Of a DNA stretch of 64,000 bases, positions 56,387-64,000 are shown in pieces. The translations under genes were made by a program, and so were the position numbers. Positions within the stretch are counted from its first letter, which is position 1. Each line of letters starts with the position of its first letter. The DNA is from Leptoclinus maculatus (taxonomy: Eukaryota; Chordata; Actinopteri; Perciformes; Stichaeidae): NCBI GenBank assembly GCA_032191485.1, contig JAVDOI010000001.1, positions 32,329,885 through 32,393,884 on the forward strand, written 5' to 3'. The notes under the pieces were generated by a model, which was given only the letters and a program-made list of their open reading frames with translations, searched no databases and was not told the DNA's origin.

Positions 56387-56968
56387 GTAGCCCCTGATCA
56401 AGGATCATATCCTCTAATCAGTATCAGTTCATGTCCTTCAAACCAAAGGTCCCTGAAGCCTTCCACTTATAAAGGTTTTCTTCGGAGTTAACTGTTCATT
56501 TTGTTGTGTGAATAGTTGTGAAAACGTCTTAAAATGATGAACGTACGAGAGCTGTAAATCTTCTGTCTTCATCTATTGAAGACAACAAGAGAGATAGCGA
56601 AATGTGCAAAAAGCGGAAATAATATGATGTCGCAGGAAAGATTTCACATGTAAAAGTGAAGTTAAGGAAGTATGTGGATTTACGGGAAAGCGGTTTATTG
56701 TAACCTGCCATCAAACTATCAAATATCAACATGTTATGATATCAGCATCAAGCTGCCTTCCCTCAGTACAGTGTAATTGCCTTTTTACATCAGATTATCC
56801 AGTGCTCAGGACCTCACAAGTACAATGAAATAAAAGCACAAAGTGACTGAGTGACTGAGTGACTCACGTGTGACTGATCTCACAGGGATTCATGAATAGA
56901 GCTCACAAAGTTTTAAATAAACATAGGGCAAATCAGTAAACAGATAAATATGAATACAATTGTAGGAA

Positions 56969-57010
56969 TAACTACATGTAAACTCTGTAAACAGAGTTTA
57001 CATGTAGTTA
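56969..57010. repeat. perfect inverted repeat, 19-bp arms, 4-base loop
   Basis: The arm TAACTACATGTAAACTCTG (56969-56987) is followed by loop TAAA (56988-56991) and the exact reverse complement (56992-57010). No mismatch or bulge. No surrounding terminator, transposase or coding context. The stem is shorter than a normal microRNA precursor. Confidence 0.9.
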
Positions 57011-57598
57011 AAGTGACAGACAGCCCTGGATTCAAAGTAATATTAAAGAAGGAGACTGGGTACATTGTATGTGAATCAGCGGGTGAGGCGACAGCTGAGC
57101 ATTGCATCAGTCTCTGTCCTGGTTGCTGCACTCTTTGACAAGAGTGATCCCTGACCGCCTGATCAGTCTCTGGACAGGAAACACAGGAAAGAGCCCAGGA
57201 AGATGTTCCAGCACACAACTTCTCCACTAAAAAGAGGAACAGTCAACACAGAGGTCAGCAGTAGAATAAGATTTAGACAACTTGTAAACTTTGATTTATG
57301 GGAGTTAAATATGAATGGGAGGGAATCCACACAGTTTTGATGAGATTATTTGTTTCAGTACCTTGGAAGTACATCGTGTGGGGCATTGGCACAGAAATAC
57401 CCTTAGCTTGTTTATGACTAAAATCCATACATGTTGTACTTCTGTTTCATATTCAAGAAAAACAAAACTTATCAGTAGAAAAAGAAGGTGATGGGTGTCG
57501 AAGTGGAGGGGAAGACCAGGGTGGGGTACAGTCTCTGGGGAACAAAAGCCAGGGGAGCATGAGAGCTGTATTGACATGCAGCTCACAGCTCAGTGCTC

Positions 57599-57599
<1 letters not shown>

Positions 57600-57664
<65 letters not shown>
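57600..57664 (+). repeat. (GT)n microsatellite
   Basis: Pure GT array downstream of irf8. Confidence 0.95.
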
Positions 57665-57665
<1 letters not shown>

Positions 57666-58911
57666 ATGCAAAGTACAGAGGTGACGGGATGTGGCCAGAA
57701 AGGTGATAGTTATGAGGTAACAGAAAGATACCTGAGAAACAGATTTTCTGCCGTCTCAATAGATGTTTTGAATTTACTCCTTTTATGAATGAATGCTGAA
57801 TATAAGTTTAAGAAATTAGCTTTTAAAAAGGTTAAACAGGATAATTTAAGGGTAAACAACAACAACTGCTCATATATTTATTACAAAAGGCATTGTACGA
57901 AAACAATATAACTGATATCATTTCCTTGTACACTGCCTTAATAATTTGTGAGTTGTTTTTGTTTGTATTTTTTGTATGGTTGATGACATGTAACTCCGTT
58001 TATTGATTGAGGAACAGGATCTTTGTGGTTTTGAACCTTGTTTCCAACTATATATCGTTAGACCGACTGTATAAGACACAACCTCTTTCTGAGTAAGAAG
58101 CCACACACTGGGCAGGCAACAGGTGCTGCTGGGATGGAGATTATTTAAAGTTGCTCTAAAATGGTTCCAGTACAGCTGAAGGCAACTGTGGGCCAAGCTG
58201 TCTGCCGACCACACGCCTCAGTAGAACGTACAGTGACAGTACATACTTCCCCCTTTGAAATGCCAGAATCCAAACATGACCATCACATGACTGAGGTGGA
58301 ATTACCTGTTAATATCATTTACACAGTGAAAGTGTTAGAAACGGTGGTAGGTGCACTGTGTCATCCTGGATTTATAGATAGTACAATAAAAATGTATTTT
58401 GACAAAATTTGGATTGTTAGATGGGAAACTGAATCTTGAAGAAATTGTGAAGAATTTGCATGATTAAAAGCAGCAACCCGATGAGAGGTGAAAATATATT
58501 TTGATCACGAGATTTGCATGTTACCGTTCTCTGCTCTGTTCCATAGAAGGACAAATGGTAATATCCCCGGGAACGACTGAAGCAGAACGTCTATGGCTAG
58601 TTAACCATGATGGCTTGCACGGTTTACAGGTCACATCCATAGAGAGTGCACGGGGGGAAAGTCCTGCTTATGTAATTTAGGGCAAAAAGTAAGGCTCATG
58701 TCATAAGAGTGCTCAAATGGATGAGAAGGAGATAGTGAAACTTATGAAAAAGAGGAAATAGCTTATTGTTGCAAGATGAACTGTTGTTGAAATATGCTTA
58801 ATTTGTAATATATTTCTACTTAGCTTTCTTACTGTATTTTTGCTAAAACCTTTTAGCACAGAATGAGAGGTAATATAAACAAACCCCACTAAGCTACTGC
58901 AGCTTTATATT

Positions 58912-58923
58912 GCCATCTAGTGG
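58912..58923 (-). promoter_or_regulatory. CTCF core motif, reverse
   Basis: On the minus strand the 12-mer reads CCACTAGATGGC, a full match to CCASYAGRKGGC. It faces the forward motif at 28024, so the pair is convergent. Occupancy is a prediction only. Confidence 0.45.
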
Positions 58924-60455
58924 CAAAATCACACCAAATTCACAGAGGACATTTCTTTGCGTACAATTGGATAAATAAGGTTAAAATAGAGTGCTGAGCT
59001 TTGAACTATAATGTGTTATGAACCAAATTCATGTACACATAAAAGCCTTTTCACAGAAGGGTTAGTCATAAACTCATTGAATATCTAAATAAAGTTTAGT
59101 AGTTTACTCTTTTATTTCTCTGTGTTTCATCTTTATATAAATATAATTTATTGTTTGAGTTTTAGTTTGAACGTTTTGTTTAAGATTTGTAGCTTTGTTT
59201 CTGGAGTATCAACTTTTTCTTTTTTGCTAGAAGGATTTGCTGACTTCAATAATGGTTAAATCAGGGAGTTCATAATTTTAGTTGATGAATGGAAACAGCA
59301 TTTTTTTAGATCTATTTGAACCATATTTAATTTTTTTCCAAAAACTGCATTTGTGACACTGATAACAAACAGGTGTCGGCTCTACTTGCCCATCTAGAAG
59401 CATACGACCGTTACTTCCATTCCCTCATTTTCCAAAGGGATTCCTTCAGGAAAATCAGATCATATATATCTTTTGCGTTTTCTGGGAAAATTGTTTTATT
59501 CATTATTTCGGCGACATTAAAAACCTCGAGGGGCCATACACTTGACCACCACAATTACTGATATTTTCTGGAGATTGACCTGCAGAATATGTTGCACACA
59601 ACCTTTGTATGGCGATCATAACACAATGATAACTTTCATTATTAGCTCTAGAATATGATACAATTAAATAAATAAATAATTTGACACTGTCTGCAACAAG
59701 TATATTTCTTATAGCTTCAATATGACTGTATTGCCAGAGACGCTGTGTTTATTCAGCTTGACAAGTGTACTCTGCTCTGTGAGTCCTGTCCGTTGTTTAT
59801 TCAACAATTATAGCTGAGCATAAAGGAAAAGCAAACAGGAAAAAATAGATAGATAAGGCGAGGGATTGTAGCTGTCAAAAGAGACTGAAGAGTCTCAGCG
59901 GAGGTTATTAAGGGAAAGTCATTGGGGAGGTGCACACATTAACTAAGGTGGTTGTCTTGCGGAGGATACTGAAGTCTGATCTTATCTGGAAGTCATCACA
60001 TAAATCCACTGCACGCCAATACAGACACTCACTACGGTTTAATATTGAAGTTACTGGACGTATCCTTCCAAAGGTTGGTTTTTTTTTAACCCTAAAAATA
60101 GGTTTTTGAAGATAAATCATCCGTGTTTATAATGTTACTGAAATTCATTTGGCATTTCTACCCCAAAAAGTGCGTATATAGACATTTGGGAATGAATAGC
60201 TTTCATACCAGGGATTGTTATGTGAGGTCTTAACAGCCTGAGAATGCTCAACATCTATTTAATGTGCTTTCCTGTCTTTTTCCCGTTAACATATTTTTAT
60301 TAATGAGCCTGACAAGCAGATGGTGGGGAAGCCCTGGACAGCTCCAGAAACATCTGAAGTGTTTATGTGGCTTGTTTAAAAACTATTTTTTTATTACTAA
60401 GTTACTCAAGACACAACAGGCACAATTCTCTCTTTCCTTCTCTCTCTGTTACAAG

Positions 60456-60465
<10 letters not shown>

Positions 60466-60539
<74 letters not shown>
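60466..60539 (+). repeat. (CA)n microsatellite
   Basis: CA array preceded by a CT repeat (about 60429-60465). Confidence 0.95.
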
Positions 60540-60540
<1 letters not shown>

Positions 60541-61632
60541 TTCCAAGACTTTCCACATTGAGCCGAATGACAATCTCTACCTCATCTACACCCAATTACT
60601 CACTGACCCTAATTGAATACTTGGCAGAGAGTGCGGGTGCTGATGGCGTGCACTGAGCTAAGGAATCATCAGTCTTGGTCATTCGCCCCATTAGGTAGCT
60701 CTAGTGACCTATGATGTCATTATGTAGTAAAGTAAAGGAGCCTAATGGACGAAGACGCAGCTCACGCTTTTTGTTTTATCACACTGATTTTAGAGCTGAA
60801 CTAGCTCCAACTTGTCCACATGTCCACTTCATGTGTGAGAAACTTAGTAAAAGTTGTTTTTCAGTGTTATTTTGGGCACGAAATTGAGAGAGTTCCTTCA
60901 AAGTTTGGGGATGTGAGAGTACCTTTAGTGGTTTATACAAGCATGTTTCCATGAGAGAGGGGCTTTTTTCTTGTCTTTTCTTTTTCGTGTCTCACGTGGA
61001 TCGAGGTTTTCAGTTATATTTTGAGGTTGCAAAACACTGCAACGTGTGTGGACTCTCAAATCAAGATGGTTGACCTTGAAATTAAAAAAAAAGGGTTAAA
61101 AAAGTGTACCAAGTCATTCAAATGTAAAAACATTTGAGGTATTTTTCCAGCTCACACTCACATTTACACTCAACATTGGGTCTTGAGTGTTTCATCCTGT
61201 CGTCACGTCCTCTGATGACAAAGAATGTGTGTAAATGTACATGTGTTTGTTAGTAAAACAAGCTGTATTTTTGAATGCACCATATACGGCCTTAATCTTC
61301 AGCCCAGCACAAACTCTGTAGAGTTTGAAGAGGGGACAGCTGTGGCTGAAGATTTACTCCACCTCTCCTCTCAGCCAACGCAGCTGAGCTCTCAGCCTCT
61401 TCATCGCATCCTGGATCCAGGAGAAAATGAGTCCGGAATAGAGAGAACCTGGTCCGCCTTCAGCCTCTCCCAGGGGGTGAATTACGATTTCCCGAGTAAA
61501 TATGAACCCAGGGAAACAGCTTGAATGGTCATCCATCAGCCTGGGTGTCTGCATCCTCCTGAACAATGTGTGACCCTTGGGCGCAAAGAAGGTCAGAAGA
61601 GGGGTGACTTCCACCTTCATGCACATATATAT

Positions 61633-61646
61633 CACACTCACACACA

Positions 61647-61678
<32 letters not shown>
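61633..61678 (+). repeat. (CA)n microsatellite
   Basis: CA array with CTCA interruptions. Confidence 0.9.
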
Positions 61679-61680
<2 letters not shown>

Positions 61681-62584
61681 TTCTCACTGGGATGATGGGT
61701 TTATTTTTTAATTTTTTATATCAAAACAACAAAAACTGTGAAACCTTGTAATGTGAACAAACGTATACAACCATGTACTCTGCAATTTGTCTGTTTCATC
61801 TGGAGTTTTAAATCTATTTTAGCACTGTGTATTACAGTGTTGCTTCATATTTCGCTAGATTTATGCCTCATTGAGAGATTCTCAGATGCAAAAAAAATGG
61901 TCACCAATTTTGATTCAATTCAATTTTTTCTTTCTTTCATCATTTATTCTCTATTATGTGGTTTTGTGGCCACTCTTTTCTTCTTTAATCTTTGTTGAGG
62001 TTTGTATTCAAAATGTTTGATGGCTTTTTCATTACAGTATATTTTCCCTTGAGGTTGCAATTATGTGTTGAAAGCAGCATACCAATCTTGCAAAATTAAC
62101 AAAAATGAAAAGGAATAAAACATTTTGCCTGTGATTAAGTGGTCTATTTCAAGTAACAACAGACTTACCCAATGCCACCATTATGCGTTCTGTGGGCAAA
62201 GATTGGCTGAAGCAAAGAATGCTAGCAAACATACAAAACTAACACACAATAAGGCTTGGTTTTATTATATACTGGTGGATGATTCGATTGTTTGGGGGCC
62301 TGCTGATGACCCTAGCTTGATGGTCATTGAGCTTGGCTGGTCGGTGGGAAGGTTTATGGCACTGTGTAGATCAAGTGGCAGTGTGTGGAGGGATGGGATC
62401 TATCTGTATCTCTGTCTGGGATCCTGACAGCTCTGGCTTTAGTCTGCACCCAGACCTCCTACATGCATGTCTCACTGTTTACTGCCCCCGTCTCATGCTC
62501 ATGAGACAGAGGGGGAGAATGACACATCTATCATTTCAGCAGGACCACACGCACCTACGTGACATACACAAATACAAATACTCA

Positions 62585-62805
<221 letters not shown>

Positions 62806-62810
62806 CCTTA

Positions 62811-63051
62811 CTCAAAATCTCTTGATTACAACTTTAACCCAAAAAAAAGTCAGCATCTGAACCTAAAAGTGACCATAACTCATATAATGCCCTATTTTTT
62901 AATATAGTTTTTAAGCTGAATTTAAACTCTTGACTAACCCTTTAAAGAAGTTAGAATGAGCAAGTATTCCCTCATCTTGGACATATATCCCCACATTGAA
63001 CGTCCAAAGAGTTTTAGATGTTAAAAAATTAGGATATATGTATTATAGTAT
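62811..63051 (-). mobile_element. dispersed element, copy B, inverted relative to copy A
   Basis: Reverse complement of the segment at 39352-39590, with about 95 percent identity by eye. Bounded by (CA)n at 62587-62802 and (CA)n at 63081-63151. Beyond the arrays the flanks share nothing with copy A. No coding capacity. Confidence 0.6.
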
Positions 63052-63078
63052 TGGTTGTCACAGGGACTGCAAAACATG

Positions 63079-63080
<2 letters not shown>

Positions 63081-63151
<71 letters not shown>
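63081..63151 (+). repeat. (CA)n microsatellite on far side of element copy B
   Basis: About 71 bases of CA, ending in a CTCACACACA variant. With the array at 62587-62802 it brackets the element. Confidence 0.9.
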
Positions 63152-63157
<6 letters not shown>

Positions 63158-64000
63158 ACATACCATCTCAACCAACTCACTCCCTATTCTGATTTTGACT
63201 TCTCCCTGCGTCATCGTGCTCCCCCAGTACAGATGTGTTGTAGGGAGACAGATTGGTGCTCATTCCACACGCAATTTCCTGTAATAAAACCAGTTTGAGA
63301 TGATGAGTTCTGAGCGAGCTGATGCCAACTGGTGATAACTGGACACCGGGGACTTCTGCCCACGTCTTGCCCCCACACTGTCGTCAATGCACATAGGGTC
63401 TTTGACAGCCGATTGTGGTTAAGTGCTTCATATTATATTTGGTGTGCAAACCTTGTGTGTGTGTGTGTGGTGTCAAAAGAGCTAATTCCTATGTGTGTTC
63501 ACTGGTGGCATTTGTGTTCATGTATGCATGCATGAGGATCTATCTGTATGTATGTGAGCAGCTACTCAATTCATTGTTAAACTCTGCTTACAATTTTCTT
63601 CCTTGCTCTGTACATCCATCATTAGTCAGACTGACTACAGCTCCAAGCCTACGCTTACCCTACCTCTAACCCTTAAACCCAATCTGCCTTCTACTCTCAC
63701 CTTTCCCACATCACATTAACAGACTTCCTGGAAGCACCAGAGCTGCACTTTTCTTGCCTCCTCTCTCTCTCTCTCTCTTTCTCACTTCTATCTGCATGCA
63801 TACTTGCATGATGTTTTTCTTTTTTCTTCCTGCACTCTCTCTCACTCTGCTAACCCTTTTGCACCGTGAGAGCATCCATCTGTTTGGTTTGGGAGTAGTG
63901 CTCCTCTGGGTTATTTACGCCTCTTATACATTGCAAGTGTGTGAGACATTGGAGGGAAGATGACTTTACTTGGAATAAGAAGAGTTTTGTTCTCGAGGGC

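Noticed and set aside
58161..58439. 92-codon plus-strand frame in the irf8 downstream region
   Set aside because: No recognisable domain, no splice partners and AT-rich surroundings; length is compatible with chance.
61225..61647. Overlapping plus (99 codons) and minus (97 codons) frames
   Set aside because: Neither resembles a known family. Overlap on both strands in a locally GC-richer patch suggests composition, although the patch might be conserved non-coding DNA.

Overview
The window is vertebrate nuclear DNA, almost certainly from a teleost fish and probably a percomorph (inferred). The genes are split into short exons with GT..AG introns. Intergenic and intronic DNA is full of long (CA)n/(GT)n arrays, and several dispersed sequences resemble repeats common in percomorph genomes. 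There are no operons, CRISPR arrays, rRNA or tRNA genes that I could recognise. I built the exon models by hand from splice sites, reading-frame continuity and remembered family sequences; every junction keeps frame.

Layout, left to right: (1) 1-24.3 kb, plus strand: gse1, missing only its most N-terminal coding part, with 15 coding exons and a 2.4 kb 3' UTR. Its first two introns carry many microsatellites and a cluster of homopolymeric G/C runs. (2) 25.3-27.6 kb, minus strand: gins2, five exons, tail-to-tail with gse1. (3) 30.2-32.2 kb, minus strand: emc8, five exons; most of its first intron is one MITE-like element. (4) 33.4-34.8 kb, plus strand: cox4i1, four coding exons, head-to-head with emc8 across a probable shared promoter. 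(5) 36.4-46.2 kb, plus strand: a DUSP22-type dual-specificity phosphatase, seven coding exons, with repeat-rich introns. (6) 49.3-52.3 kb, plus strand: irf8, eight coding exons behind a probable non-coding first exon. (7) 52.7-64 kb: AT-rich DNA with no gene I can support, several CA arrays, a perfect 19-bp-arm hairpin, and the inverted partner of an element that also sits in a dusp22 intron.

The order gse1-gins2-emc8-cox4i1-irf8 is that of human chromosome 16q24.1. The extra gene between cox4i1 and irf8 is DUSP22-like. In human, DUSP22 sits beside IRF4 on 6p25, the paralogous region. This window therefore appears to keep a DUSP22-family copy on the IRF8 side of the paralogon that mammals lack.

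The genes do not form one pathway. gse1 (chromatin corepressor), gins2 (replicative helicase), emc8 (ER membrane insertase) and cox4i1 (respiratory chain) are broadly expressed; irf8 is a myeloid/lymphoid regulator. Two perfect matches to the CTCF core, pointing toward each other at 28.0 kb and 58.9 kb, bracket emc8 to irf8 and could mark a regulatory domain boundary (inference).
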